Below, one piece after another: positions 44,665 through 53,605 of a stretch of DNA of 64,000 nucleotides (position 1 is its first letter; each line of letters starts with the position of its first letter). Origin of the DNA: Pseudomonas sp. PDM05 (lineage in GTDB: Bacteria > Pseudomonadota > Gammaproteobacteria > Pseudomonadales > Pseudomonadaceae); contig NZ_JACVAC010000009.1 of assembly GCF_014851685.1 (NCBI RefSeq), positions 124,001 to 188,000 of the forward strand, written 5' to 3'. The position numbers and the translations under genes were made by a program. Under the pieces are notes generated by a model, which saw only the letters and a list, made by a program, of their open reading frames with translations, searched no databases and was not told the origin of the DNA.

Positions 44665-46920
44665 TTAACCCTTGATGCAATCGACGGTGTAACAACGACC
44701 ACTGCCGTCGTCTTCGTGTTGCAACCCGTGAACATCCGCGACAAAACCAGGAAAGCTGCTATCGAACGTGCGAGCAAACGCCAGGTAGTCGATGATCGAC
44801 CGCGTCGACTCGGTAAAGCGCTCCCCCGGCATGATCAGCGGGATGCCCGGCGGGTAAGGCACCAGCATTACCGCTGCAATGCGTCCTGGCAAGGCGTCAA
44901 TGGATACCGCTTCCACTTCACCTCTAACCAATTGGTCGTATGCGTCGGCCGGTTTCATCGCAATTTCCGGCAACACGGTGTACATGCGCTTGAGGTGTTT
45001 GGCGGTGGCGTTGCTGCGATAGCAGTTGTGCAATTGGTTGCACAGGTCGCGCAATCCCAGCCCTTGGTAGCGCGCCGTACCTTGGGCATAAACCGATGGC
45101 AGGCAACTGGCCAGGCTGATATTGGCGTCGTAGCTGCGCTTGAATTCGAGCAACTCGGTGAGCAAGGTGCTCCACTTGCCCTTGGTGATGCCCATGGAAA
45201 ACAGCACGAGGAAGGAATACAATCCGGTCTTTTCCACCACCAGCCCACGCTCCCAGAGGAATTTGCTGACCACTGCAGCGGGAATCCCGCAATCGCTCAA
45301 CGCGCCACCGGCATTGAGGCCGGGCATCACCAGCGTGACTTTGATCGGGTCAAGCAAGACGTAATCTTCGGCAACATCGCCAAAGCCGTGCCAATCATCC
45401 CCGGGATGCAACAACCAATCGGCGGTTGCAACCCGATCGATGCCCGCGACGGAGGGCGGCTGCCAGATGGAAAACCACCAGTCTTCGGCGGCGATATGCT
45501 GGCGCAGGTTGGCCAGGGCGCGACGAAAACTCAGGGCCTCATCGAACATCTCTTGCAGCAACGAACGCCCGGCCGGGCCTTCCATCATGGCCGAGGCCAC
45601 GTCCAGCGAAGCGATGATGCTGTACTGCGGCGAAGTGGAGATATGCATCATGAACGCTTCATTGAAACGGTCGCGGTCCAGCTGCCGTGCACCGCCGTCC
45701 TGCACATGGATCATCGACGCCTGGCTGAATGCGGCCAGCAACTTGTGCGTTGAATGGGTGGTGAACACCAGAGGGCTGTCCGGCGTGCGCGAAGTGCCCA
45801 TGCCGTAGCGCCCGGCGAAAAATTCGTGGAACGCCGCATAGGCATACCAGGCTTCGTCAAAGTGCAAGACCTCGACACTGTTGCCCAATTGCTGCTTGAT
45901 CAGTTCGGCGTTGTAACACAGGCCGTCGTAGGTGGAGTTGGTAACCACTGCCATCTTCACTTTCGGCGCACGGCCACGGGTCAGCGGGCTGGCATCGATC
46001 TTCGCGCGGATCGACTCCGGGCTGAACTCACTCAAGGGAATCGGGCCGATGATCCCCAGTTCGTTGCGCTCGGGGCACAGGTACAGCGGGATCGCGCCGG
46101 TCATGATGATCGAATGCAGCACCGACTTGTGACAGTTGCGGTCCACCAGCACCAGATCGTCACGGCCGACCATGGAGTGCCAGACAATCTTGTTCGCGGT
46201 AGATGTGCCGTTGATCACAAAGAACGTATGGTCGGCGCCGAAGTTACGCGCAGCGCGGGCTTCGGCTTCGGCCAGGGGGCCGGTGTGGTCCAGCAGCGAG
46301 CCCAGCTCCGGGACGGAGACCGACAAGTCCGAGCGCAGCGTGTTTTCCCCGAAGAACTGATGAAACGCCTGCCCCACCGGACTCTTGCGATAAGCCACGC
46401 CGCCGCCATGGCCGGGAGTGTGCCAGGAATAGTTGGAGTCGGCCGTGTGCTGCACCAGCGCCTTGAAGAATGGCGGCAACAGGCCATCCAGGTAGCCACG
46501 GGCAGCACGGGCCACTTGGCGGGCCAGAAACGGTACGGTGTCTTCAAACAGGTAGAGAATGCCGCGCAACTGGTTGAGTTCGCTCATCGCATCGGCCGGA
46601 GCGTTTTCCAGGGTGACTTGCTCGCCCAAGGCAAAGATCGGCAGGTTGGGCGCACGCAGCCGTGCCAGGCGGATCAGTTCGACCATATTTTGCAGCAGGT
46701 GAGTGTTTTCCCCGGCGCCTTCGGCGGCGATCAGCATGCACGCCAGGCCATGATGGGTAGAAGCCACCAGCCGGCCTTCGGCGTAATCCATTGCAGAGAA
46801 AATACTGAAGCCTTCTTGTTCCAACTCCCGAGCAATGCCGCGGACCCGGTCACCGGCAACGGTATCGGCCTTGATGTCGCGGTGCACGATAAGGACAGGG
46901 AACTTCAGGTCTTTGTACAT
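44665..46920 (-). CDS. ldcA: Lysine/arginine/ornithine decarboxylase, LdcA-type
   Basis: A 751-residue PLP-dependent decarboxylase. The N-terminal response-regulator-like wing (about 1-130) precedes the PLP domain, with FFVINGTSTANKIVWHSM, FDEAWYAYAAFHEFFAGRYG and the Schiff-base lysine in TTHSTHKLLAAFSQAS. Length and motif detail match LdcA of Pseudomonas, which makes cadaverine from lysine; arginine use cannot be excluded. It stands alone at its 5' side and is followed by the GNAT gene. The gap 46921-47140 holds a REP pair and no gene. Confidence 0.92.
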   Translation of the reverse strand: MYKDLKFPVLIVHRDIKADTVAGDRVRGIARELEQEGFSIFSAMDYAEGRLVASTHHGLACMLIAAEGAGENTHLLQNMVELIRLARLRAPNLPIFALGEQVTLENAPADAMSELNQLRGILYLFEDTVPFLARQVARAARGYLDGLLPPFFKALVQHTADSNYSWHTPGHGGGVAYRKSPVGQAFHQFFGENTLRSDLSVSVPELGSLLDHTGPLAEAEARAARNFGADHTFFVINGTSTANKIVWHSMVGRDDLVLVDRNCHKSVLHSIIMTGAIPLYLCPERNELGIIGPIPLSEFSPESIRAKIDASPLTRGRAPKVKMAVVTNSTYDGLCYNAELIKQQLGNSVEVLHFDEAWYAYAAFHEFFAGRYGMGTSRTPDSPLVFTTHSTHKLLAAFSQASMIHVQDGGARQLDRDRFNEAFMMHISTSPQYSIIASLDVASAMMEGPAGRSLLQEMFDEALSFRRALANLRQHIAAEDWWFSIWQPPSVAGIDRVATADWLLHPGDDWHGFGDVAEDYVLLDPIKVTLVMPGLNAGGALSDCGIPAAVVSKFLWERGLVVEKTGLYSFLVLFSMGITKGKWSTLLTELLEFKRSYDANISLASCLPSVYAQGTARYQGLGLRDLCNQLHNCYRSNATAKHLKRMYTVLPEIAMKPADAYDQLVRGEVEAVSIDALPGRIAAVMLVPYPPGIPLIMPGERFTESTRSIIDYLAFARTFDSSFPGFVADVHGLQHEDDGSGRCYTVDCIKG

Positions 46921-47011
46921 GAGTGCGGTTAGTCCAGGGGGCTATGCACTCAAGGGTAGAAGCTGGGAGCGGATGTAGCGAATGAAGATTTCGAAGCCGA
47001 TATAGATCAAA

Positions 47012-47101
47012 TGTGGGAGCGGGCTTGCTCGCGAATGCGGTGTGTCAGTTAACAACCCTGTAACTGATCCACCGCATTCGCGAGCAAGCCCGCTCCCACA
47101 C
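47012..47101. repeat. REP doublet
   Basis: TGTGGGAGCGGGCTTGCTCG and its inverse CGAGCAAGCCCGCTCCCACA border a spacer of about 40 bases. It fills the gap between ldcA and dnaQ. Confidence 0.88.
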
Positions 47102-47140
47102 AAGCCAGCTCCCACATGTTGGATGGCATTCCGCCTGGGC

Positions 47141-47887
47141 TTACTGTTCGCTCAGTTGGGTCCACAACGCCGGCGCACCCGCCGACTTGGCAATCGCTTC
47201 CAACCGTGCGGCATGCTCGGCCAGATCCTGCTCGCTGGCGCGAATGATGGTGGTCGGTTTGCGATCCGCCGGCAGGCGGCGGATTTCCGAAGGGCGGTTG
47301 CCCGAACCTTCCGCCGAACCACTGCCATCGGACGCGTTACCGGCCAGGGACAGGCTGGTCTGCCCGCCGGTCATGGTCAGGTAGACGTCGGCAAGAATCT
47401 CGGAGTCGAGCAAGGCGCCGTGGAGTTCACGGCCGGAGTTGTCGACGCCATAACGCTTGCACAATGCATCGAGGCTGTTGCGCTGGCCCGGGTGCCGCTC
47501 ACGGGCCATCATCAGGGTGTCGAGGATCGAGCAGTGCTTGGAAATATCCGCACGATCCATCTGGCCCATGAGGGCGAATTCGTTGTTGATGAAGCCTACG
47601 TCGAACGCCGCGTTATGGATGATCAGCTGGGCGCCGTTGATGAATTCGAAGAACTCATCGGCCACTTCGGCAAAGCGCGGTTTGCCTTTGAGGAATTCGT
47701 CGGTGATGCCGTGGACGCCGATCGCGCCTTCGTCACTGTCACGGTCCGGTTGCAGGTAGACGTGGAAATGACGACCGGTCAGGCGTCGACCCATGAGTTC
47801 GACACAGCCGATTTCAATGATCCGGTGGCCGTCGGTCACCGGCATGCCGGTGGTTTCGGTATCGAGTACAACAGATCGGATGGACAT
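47141..47887 (-). CDS. dnaQ: DNA polymerase III epsilon subunit (3'-5' exonuclease)
   Basis: A 248-residue proofreading exonuclease of the replicase. Exo I LDTETTG (Asp9, Glu11), Exo II HNAAFDVGF and Exo III with HGALLDSEILADVYL are all present. A C-terminal Ser/Gly-rich linker and a tail that binds the polymerase complete it. It follows rnhA with 64 bases between them on the minus strand; the pairing of rnhA and dnaQ is common in gamma-proteobacteria. Confidence 0.97.
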   Translation of the reverse strand: MSIRSVVLDTETTGMPVTDGHRIIEIGCVELMGRRLTGRHFHVYLQPDRDSDEGAIGVHGITDEFLKGKPRFAEVADEFFEFINGAQLIIHNAAFDVGFINNEFALMGQMDRADISKHCSILDTLMMARERHPGQRNSLDALCKRYGVDNSGRELHGALLDSEILADVYLTMTGGQTSLSLAGNASDGSGSAEGSGNRPSEIRRLPADRKPTTIIRASEQDLAEHAARLEAIAKSAGAPALWTQLSEQ

Positions 47888-47951
47888 CAGGGTTCAGCTC
47901 TCAACGGTGTGGTGTGTGTCAAAGGGCACGATGTTAACACGTGAGCCGGCA

Positions 47952-48404
47952 TCAGCCCTGCTTGTAGCCCCGCACTTCGTCCACACCCCGGTTGGCCAGT
48001 TGGTCGGCGCGTTCGTTGCCGGGGTGACCGATGTGGCCGCGCACCCATTTCCAGGTAATGTCATGGCGATTGCATTGCTCGTCGAGCAACTGCCACAAGT
48101 CGGCATTTTTTACCGGTTCCTTGGCGGCGGTCTTCCAACCGCGTTTTTTCCAGTTGACCATCCACTCGTTGATGCCTTTCATCACGTATTGCGAGTCGGT
48201 CACCAGCAGCACGTTGCAACGGCGCTTGAGCTCCTCCAGGCCACGGATGGCACCCATCAGCTCCATGCGGTTGTTGGTGGTGTTCGGTTCACCGCCCCAC
48301 AGTTCCTTCTCCACGCCTTTGCACACCAGCAACGCGCCCCAGCCGCCAGGGCCCGGGTTGCCTTTGCAGGCGCCATCGGTGAAGAGTTCTACGCTATCGG
48401 TCAT
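47952..48404 (-). CDS. rnhA: Ribonuclease HI
   Basis: A 150-residue enzyme that cuts RNA in RNA-DNA hybrids. The catalytic residues are Asp10 in FTDGACKGNPGPGG, Glu48 in NNRMELMGA and Asp70 in LLVTDSQYV. DKRGNE-type WVRGHIGHPGNERADQLA closes the active site. The length is typical. It lies 29 bases after the methyltransferase gene on the same strand. Confidence 0.97.
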   Translation of the reverse strand: MTDSVELFTDGACKGNPGPGGWGALLVCKGVEKELWGGEPNTTNNRMELMGAIRGLEELKRRCNVLLVTDSQYVMKGINEWMVNWKKRGWKTAAKEPVKNADLWQLLDEQCNRHDITWKWVRGHIGHPGNERADQLANRGVDEVRGYKQG

Positions 48405-48433
48405 CGGTTGCTCGGTCTGAAATCAAAAAAGGT

Positions 48434-49192
48434 TTACGGTTCGCTCTGCTTGCGGTTGACCTTGGCCATCGGCATCGGCACCAGCTTGCCCATGGGCTCG
48501 CGTCGCACTTGGCGCACCGGCCGCAGGCCCACCGCGATCTTGCGCGCGACCAGTAAATAGAAGCCGCCACCCGACAGTTGCCAGGTACCCGCACGGCGTT
48601 CCCAGCCGGCCAGGCGAGCCTGCCACTTGGTGGAGGCAAGCGGCGGACGATAGCACCCGAAGCGGCGTTTCTCCAGCGCGAAGCCCAGCAGGTTCAGCCA
48701 GTCGCCCACCCGTTGGGGCGAGATACAGCGCGCCTGGCGCAGCCCATCGTGGGCGAACACATGGCGCAGCCCCCAACTGCTCCAGGGATTGATGCCGACA
48801 ATCAACAAATGCCCACCCGGGCGCACGCTGCTCGCCGCTTCACGCAACAGGCCGTGGGGCGACAGGCAGAAATCCAGGCCATGCTGCAACACCACCACAT
48901 CGGCGGCATGCTCGCTCAGCGGCCAGGCCTGCTCCTCGCAGACAATCTCCACCCCCGGCAGTGGCGCGCCCAGGCGTACATTGCGTTGCACCTGCGGCGC
49001 CGAGGGCGGAGTCTCGGCCGACGGGCCGTAATGCACCAGGTAGCCACCAAAGAACCGGCCCAACTCGTCTTCGAGCATGCGCCGTTCTTCATCCAGCAAA
49101 AATTGCCCGATCGGCCCGGACAGCCATTCGCGGGCCGCGCTGATCAGTGCCAGCCACTCAGGATCGGCCTGGGCGAACGCTTTATCAGTCAT
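48434..49192 (-). CDS. SAM-dependent methyltransferase (class I)
   Basis: A 252-residue methyltransferase-fold protein. The usual glycine-rich SAM motif is weak, but VVVLQHGLDFCLSPHGLLRE and VRPGGHLLIVGINPWSSWGL are the acidic/post-I and motif III regions of the class I fold. The C-terminal part is basic. The substrate is unknown; the constant neighbourhood with gloB and rnhA is shared by pseudomonads. The ATG at 49192 is chosen for its GGAG eight bases upstream. It diverges from gloB across 65 bases. Confidence 0.82.
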   Translation of the reverse strand: MTDKAFAQADPEWLALISAAREWLSGPIGQFLLDEERRMLEDELGRFFGGYLVHYGPSAETPPSAPQVQRNVRLGAPLPGVEIVCEEQAWPLSEHAADVVVLQHGLDFCLSPHGLLREAASSVRPGGHLLIVGINPWSSWGLRHVFAHDGLRQARCISPQRVGDWLNLLGFALEKRRFGCYRPPLASTKWQARLAGWERRAGTWQLSGGGFYLLVARKIAVGLRPVRQVRREPMGKLVPMPMAKVNRKQSEP

Positions 49193-49257
49193 TGCATTCT
49201 CCAACTCGCCTAGACGTTCTAAGATGCACCAATGTGTTCAGCTTGGCGAATCGAAGA

Positions 49258-50025
49258 ATGATACAGATCAGTGCCCTGCCCGCCTTCACCGATAACTACA
49301 TCTGGTTGTTACAAGACTCCCGGAGCCGACGCTGCGCCGTGGTCGATCCCGGCGATGCCGCGCCCGTGCTCGACTGGCTCGAACGCAACCCTGGCTGGGA
49401 GCTCAGCGACATCCTGATCACCCACCATCACCATGATCATGTCGGTGGTGTCGAGCAACTGAAAAATGTTACAGGGGCCAAGGTCTACGGCCCGGCCAAC
49501 GAAAATATCCCGGCGCGGGATGTGGCCCTCCACGATAACGACCGCATCACGGCGCTGGGTTGGGACTTCGACGTTTATGCAGTGCCCGGCCACACCCTCG
49601 GCCATATCGCCTTTTATCACCAAGGCGTACTGTTCTGTGGCGACACCCTGTTCGCCGCCGGCTGCGGGCGCCTGTTCGAAGGCACGCCGGAGCAAATGCA
49701 CACCTCTCTGGAACGCCTGGCCGCCCTGCCCGCCGATACATTGGTGTACTGCACCCACGAATACACCCAAAGCAACCTCAAGTTTGCCCAAGCGGTGGAA
49801 CCGCACAACGCGGACATCGCCGAACGGGTGGAAAACGTCCGCCAATTGCGCGCTCGTGGCGAGATCACGCTGCCTTCCAACCTGGCGCTGGAAAAACGCA
49901 CCAACCCTTTTCTGCGCACCGCTGAAACATCCGTTAAACAAAAAGCAGACGAACGGAACGGGCGCGACAACCGCTCTAGGGCCGAGGTGTTTGCTAGCTT
50001 GAGGGCTTGGAAAGATAAGTTCTAA
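49258..50025 (+). CDS. gloB: Hydroxyacylglutathione hydrolase (glyoxalase II)
   Basis: A 255-residue metallo-beta-lactamase-fold enzyme that frees D-lactate from S-lactoylglutathione. The metal motif THHHHDHVGG (55-64), VPGHTLGHIAFY, FCGDTLFAAGCGRLFEG and CTHEYTQSNLKFA are the GloB signature in order. The start ATG at 49258 comes after a weak site. It is followed by mltD after about 100 bases. Confidence 0.97.
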   Translation: MIQISALPAFTDNYIWLLQDSRSRRCAVVDPGDAAPVLDWLERNPGWELSDILITHHHHDHVGGVEQLKNVTGAKVYGPANENIPARDVALHDNDRITALGWDFDVYAVPGHTLGHIAFYHQGVLFCGDTLFAAGCGRLFEGTPEQMHTSLERLAALPADTLVYCTHEYTQSNLKFAQAVEPHNADIAERVENVRQLRARGEITLPSNLALEKRTNPFLRTAETSVKQKADERNGRDNRSRAEVFASLRAWKDKF

Positions 50026-50123
50026 GCCAACGCAATCTGATACGTAATTTCTGAATGGTTGACCGGAACCAAACGGGTTTCTAGAATCGCCCGACATTTT
50101 TGCCCGGAACTTACTTCCAGCCA

Positions 50124-51539
50124 ATGTCGTCATCTATTCGTAAATCCAACCATTCAGACGCATTGACCCGCCTGGCTCAAGCTGTGGCGGTGGCTGTGTC
50201 CGCCACGCTGGCGGGCTGCCAATCAAGCAATTTCACCGCACAATCCACCGTGCAACCCAAGCCAAATCTTAGCGCCAAGATCAAACAGAAACCCGTCATC
50301 TGGCTTTCGGAAAAGCCGGCTCCCGAAGTGCCCCAGGATGTTTGGGAGCGTATGCGACGAGGCTTCCAACTGCAGGACGGCGTAGGTGTCAACCCGCGCA
50401 TCGAGCAACAGCGCCTATGGTTCGCCAGCAATCCATCCTTCCTGGAAAGCGCCGGGGAACGCGGCAGCCTCTACATTCATTACATCGTCGAACGTCTTGA
50501 AGAACGCAACATGCCCCTGGAGCTGGCGCTGCTGCCAGTGATCGAAAGTGCCTACAACCCAATGGCCTATTCGCGCAGCGATGCGGTCGGCTTGTGGCAG
50601 TTCATCCCCTCCACCGGGCGCTACTTCAACCTGCGCCAGACCCGCGCCTACGATGGCCGCCGTGACATCACCGCCTCCACCACCGCCGCCCTCGACTATC
50701 TGACGCGTCTGCACGATATGTTCAACGGCGACTGGCTGCTGGCACTCGCCGCCTATAACGCTGGCGAAGGCACCGTGAGCCGGGCCATCGAGCGTAACGA
50801 GAAACTTGGCCTGCCGACCGACTACTGGAACCTGCCGCTGCCCCAGGAAACCAAGGACTACGTGCCCAAGTTCCTGGCACTGTCCCAAGTGGTGCTGGCG
50901 CCCGAAGCCTACGGCGTGAACCTGAACCCGATTGCCAACCAGCCGTACTTCGAAGTGGTTGAAGTCAAGCAGAGCATGGACCTGTCCCGGGTCGCGGCGC
51001 TGGCCGAGATCGACGAAGACGAACTGTTCCAGCTCAACCCCGCACTGAAACAACGCACCACCCTGGATGGCCCGCAGCATTTGCTGGTGCCGAGTTCCAA
51101 GGCGCAGTTGCTCACCAGCACCCTTTCGACGATGAAGCCAGAAGAGTTGCTGGCGATGCGGCCGAAAAAGCAGGTGTTCGACGAAGTCGAGACCGCGCGC
51201 GTTGCTGGCCGTACCCGCAGCTACAAGGTACGCAGTGGCGACAACCTGACGCTGATCGCGAAGGCGAACAAGGTCGACGTGCATGACCTGCAGCGCTGGA
51301 ACAAGCTCAATGGCCAGCAGCTCAAGGTCGGCCAGACCCTGGTGATGCAGGACACCCGCAAGCTGGTGGCCAAGGCCGACGGCAAGAAACCGGTGCAATA
51401 CAAGGTCAAGAAAGGCGATTCGCTGTACATCGTCGCCAAGCGCTTCAACGTCGAGATGCAACATCTCAAGCGTTGGAACCCGCGCACTGGCCAGGCGTTG
51501 AAGCCGGGGCAGATGCTGGTGGTTTCAGGCCCACGCTAA
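50124..51539 (+). CDS. mltD: Membrane-bound lytic murein transglycosylase D
   Basis: A 471-residue outer-membrane lipoprotein that cuts the glycan backbone. Lipobox LAGC with Cys32 follows a short signal. The SLT catalytic domain has the glutamate in PVIESAYNPMAYSRSDAVGL and WQFIPSTGRYF. Two LysM repeats (about 370-415 and 425-470) each open with KVRSGDNLTLIAK or KVKKGDSLYIVAK. It starts at the ATG at 50124; an in-frame TTG at 50100 is unlikely. A REP pair follows. Confidence 0.95.
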   Translation: MSSSIRKSNHSDALTRLAQAVAVAVSATLAGCQSSNFTAQSTVQPKPNLSAKIKQKPVIWLSEKPAPEVPQDVWERMRRGFQLQDGVGVNPRIEQQRLWFASNPSFLESAGERGSLYIHYIVERLEERNMPLELALLPVIESAYNPMAYSRSDAVGLWQFIPSTGRYFNLRQTRAYDGRRDITASTTAALDYLTRLHDMFNGDWLLALAAYNAGEGTVSRAIERNEKLGLPTDYWNLPLPQETKDYVPKFLALSQVVLAPEAYGVNLNPIANQPYFEVVEVKQSMDLSRVAALAEIDEDELFQLNPALKQRTTLDGPQHLLVPSSKAQLLTSTLSTMKPEELLAMRPKKQVFDEVETARVAGRTRSYKVRSGDNLTLIAKANKVDVHDLQRWNKLNGQQLKVGQTLVMQDTRKLVAKADGKKPVQYKVKKGDSLYIVAKRFNVEMQHLKRWNPRTGQALKPGQMLVVSGPR

Positions 51540-51570
51540 GCCCGCCTACTGACTATATGGAGGCTGGCTT

Positions 51571-51659
51571 GTGTGGGAGCTGGCTTGCCTGCGATGGCAT
51601 CACCTCGGTGCTTCAGATGTGCCGTGCCGATGCCATCGCAGGCAAGCCAGCTCCCACAT
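51571..51659. repeat. REP doublet
   Basis: GTGTGGGAGCTGGCTTGCCT and its inverse AGGCAAGCCAGCTCCCACAT frame the gap between mltD and the peptide transporter genes. This variant has CTGGC rather than CGGGC. Confidence 0.88.
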
Positions 51660-51775
51660 ATGCTTTTCACATAGATCAAGCCCTCGGCTCGCCCTACCAA
51701 CAACCTTTTTCCAACCGGAACAAGCTGTTACTGTACCGATCATAAAGCCCAAGCTGCCTGGATCGGATCCCTGAT

Positions 51776-53605
51776 TTGAAGCGTCCCCTCCTTCTACTAA
51801 TAAGTCTGGCCTTGAGCTTTGCCGCGAACGCGACGATTACCGAGAGCCACGGTTACACGCAGTTCGGCGTACTCAAATACCCGGCCAAATTCACCCACTT
51901 CGATTGGGTAAACCCCGCAGCGCCGAAAGGCGGAACCTTGCGGGTCATGGCCTTTGGCACCTTCGATACGCTCAACCCCTATACGTTCAAGGGTTCCAGC
52001 CCGGTTTCCACGCCCAACTTCCTGCAATACGGCGTCAATGAGCTGAACGAACCGTTGATGGTCGGCACCGGCCAATACGCGCCCTCCGGCGATGAGCCCA
52101 CCTCCAGCTATGGGCTGATTGCCCAATCGGTGGAATACAGCGAAGACCGCAGTTGGGTGGTGTTCAACCTGCGCCCGGAAGCACGCTTCCACGATGGCCA
52201 CCCGATTACCGCCTATGACGTGGCATTCTCCTATCGCACCCTGTTGACCGAAGGCCATCCGCAATACCGCACCAACCTGCAAGAGGTGGCGCGGGTCGAC
52301 ATCCTCAACCGCCATCGCATCCGTTTCGTGTTCAAGCGCGCCGGCAATCCGCTGCTGATCCTGCGCCTGGGCGAGTTGCCCGTACTGCCCCAGCATTACT
52401 GGAAAGACCGCGATTTCAAGGCCACCACCTTCGAGCCACCGCTGGGCAGCGGGCCATACCGCGTGACCAAAGTCACCCCGGGCCGGCAATTGGTGTTCGA
52501 ACGGGTCAAGGATTATTGGGGCAAGGCCCTGCCGGTCAACCAGGGCTTGTATAACTACGACAAGGTCGAAGTCGAGTTCTACCGCGACAGCGATGTGGCC
52601 TTCGAAGCCTTCAAGGCCGGCGAATTCGACATCTATATCGAGCACCAGGCCAAGAACTGGGCGACCGGCTACAACTTCCCGGCGGTCAACCGTGGCGAGG
52701 TGATCAAGGCGCAGATCGCCCACCAGATCCCGACCCAGAGCCAGGGCCTGTTCATGAACACGCGGCGCCCGACCTTCAGCCAGGCCAAGGTCCGCGAAGC
52801 CCTTGGCCTGATGTTCGACTTTGAATGGACCAACCGCACGCTGTTCAGCAGCGCCTACAAGCGCACCCTGAGCTACTACCCCAACAGCGAATTCTCGGCG
52901 ACGGGTGTACCGATCGGGCATGAATGGCTGCTGCTCTCGCCCTACCGCGACCAGTTGCCGCTTGACCTCTTCACCCAGCCGTTCAGCCTGCCGCAGACCG
53001 ACGGGCGCGGCATCCCCCGCGACACCATGCGCCACGCCCTGACCCTGCTCGGCGAGGCTGGCTGGAAGCTGTCCGGCCAACGCCTGCTCAACGCGGACGG
53101 GCAACCGCTGCGCTTCGAGATCCTGCTGGTCAACCCGAACCTGGAACGCATCCTGCAACCCTATGTCGAGAACCTGATCAGCATCGGCATCGACGCGCGC
53201 CTGCGCACCGTCGATCGCGCCCAGTACAAGCAGCGCCTGGATCAATTCGACTACGACATGATCCTGATCACCCTCAACCAGACCTTGAGCCCGGGCCTTG
53301 AGCAGTGGCAGTACTTCCACTCCAGCCAGGCCACGATCAAGGGCAGCAAGAACTACGCAGGCATCGCCAACCCGATTGTCGATCACCTGCTGGAACAACT
53401 GCTGGCCGCGCAGACCCGCGACGCGCAACTGGCCGCCGGCCGCGCCCTGGACCGGGTGCTGCTGTGGCAGCACTACAGCATTCCCAACTGGTATCTCAAC
53501 TATCATCGCCTGGCGTACCGCAACCGGTTCGCCTTTGTCACCACGCCGCCCTACAGCCTGGGCTTGAGCGCGTGGTGGCTGAAAGCTTCGGAGAAAGCCC
53601 AATGA
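51776..53605 (+). CDS. Peptide ABC transporter substrate-binding protein (NppA1-like)
   Basis: A 609-residue periplasmic binding protein of the SBP_bac_5 family. The signal peptide (KRPLLLLISLALSFAANA) is followed by GVLKYPAKFTHFDWVNP, APKGGTLRVMAFGTFDTLNP and VVFNLRPEARFHDGHPIT, the cluster type shared with YejA and NppA. The only start keeping the signal is TTG at 51776, since a stop codon lies directly before it. It overlaps the second binding protein by four bases. In P. aeruginosa the homologous Npp system imports peptidyl nucleoside and microcin C-like antibiotics; the function here is by homology. Confidence 0.88.
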   Translation: MKRPLLLLISLALSFAANATITESHGYTQFGVLKYPAKFTHFDWVNPAAPKGGTLRVMAFGTFDTLNPYTFKGSSPVSTPNFLQYGVNELNEPLMVGTGQYAPSGDEPTSSYGLIAQSVEYSEDRSWVVFNLRPEARFHDGHPITAYDVAFSYRTLLTEGHPQYRTNLQEVARVDILNRHRIRFVFKRAGNPLLILRLGELPVLPQHYWKDRDFKATTFEPPLGSGPYRVTKVTPGRQLVFERVKDYWGKALPVNQGLYNYDKVEVEFYRDSDVAFEAFKAGEFDIYIEHQAKNWATGYNFPAVNRGEVIKAQIAHQIPTQSQGLFMNTRRPTFSQAKVREALGLMFDFEWTNRTLFSSAYKRTLSYYPNSEFSATGVPIGHEWLLLSPYRDQLPLDLFTQPFSLPQTDGRGIPRDTMRHALTLLGEAGWKLSGQRLLNADGQPLRFEILLVNPNLERILQPYVENLISIGIDARLRTVDRAQYKQRLDQFDYDMILITLNQTLSPGLEQWQYFHSSQATIKGSKNYAGIANPIVDHLLEQLLAAQTRDAQLAAGRALDRVLLWQHYSIPNWYLNYHRLAYRNRFAFVTTPPYSLGLSAWWLKASEKAQ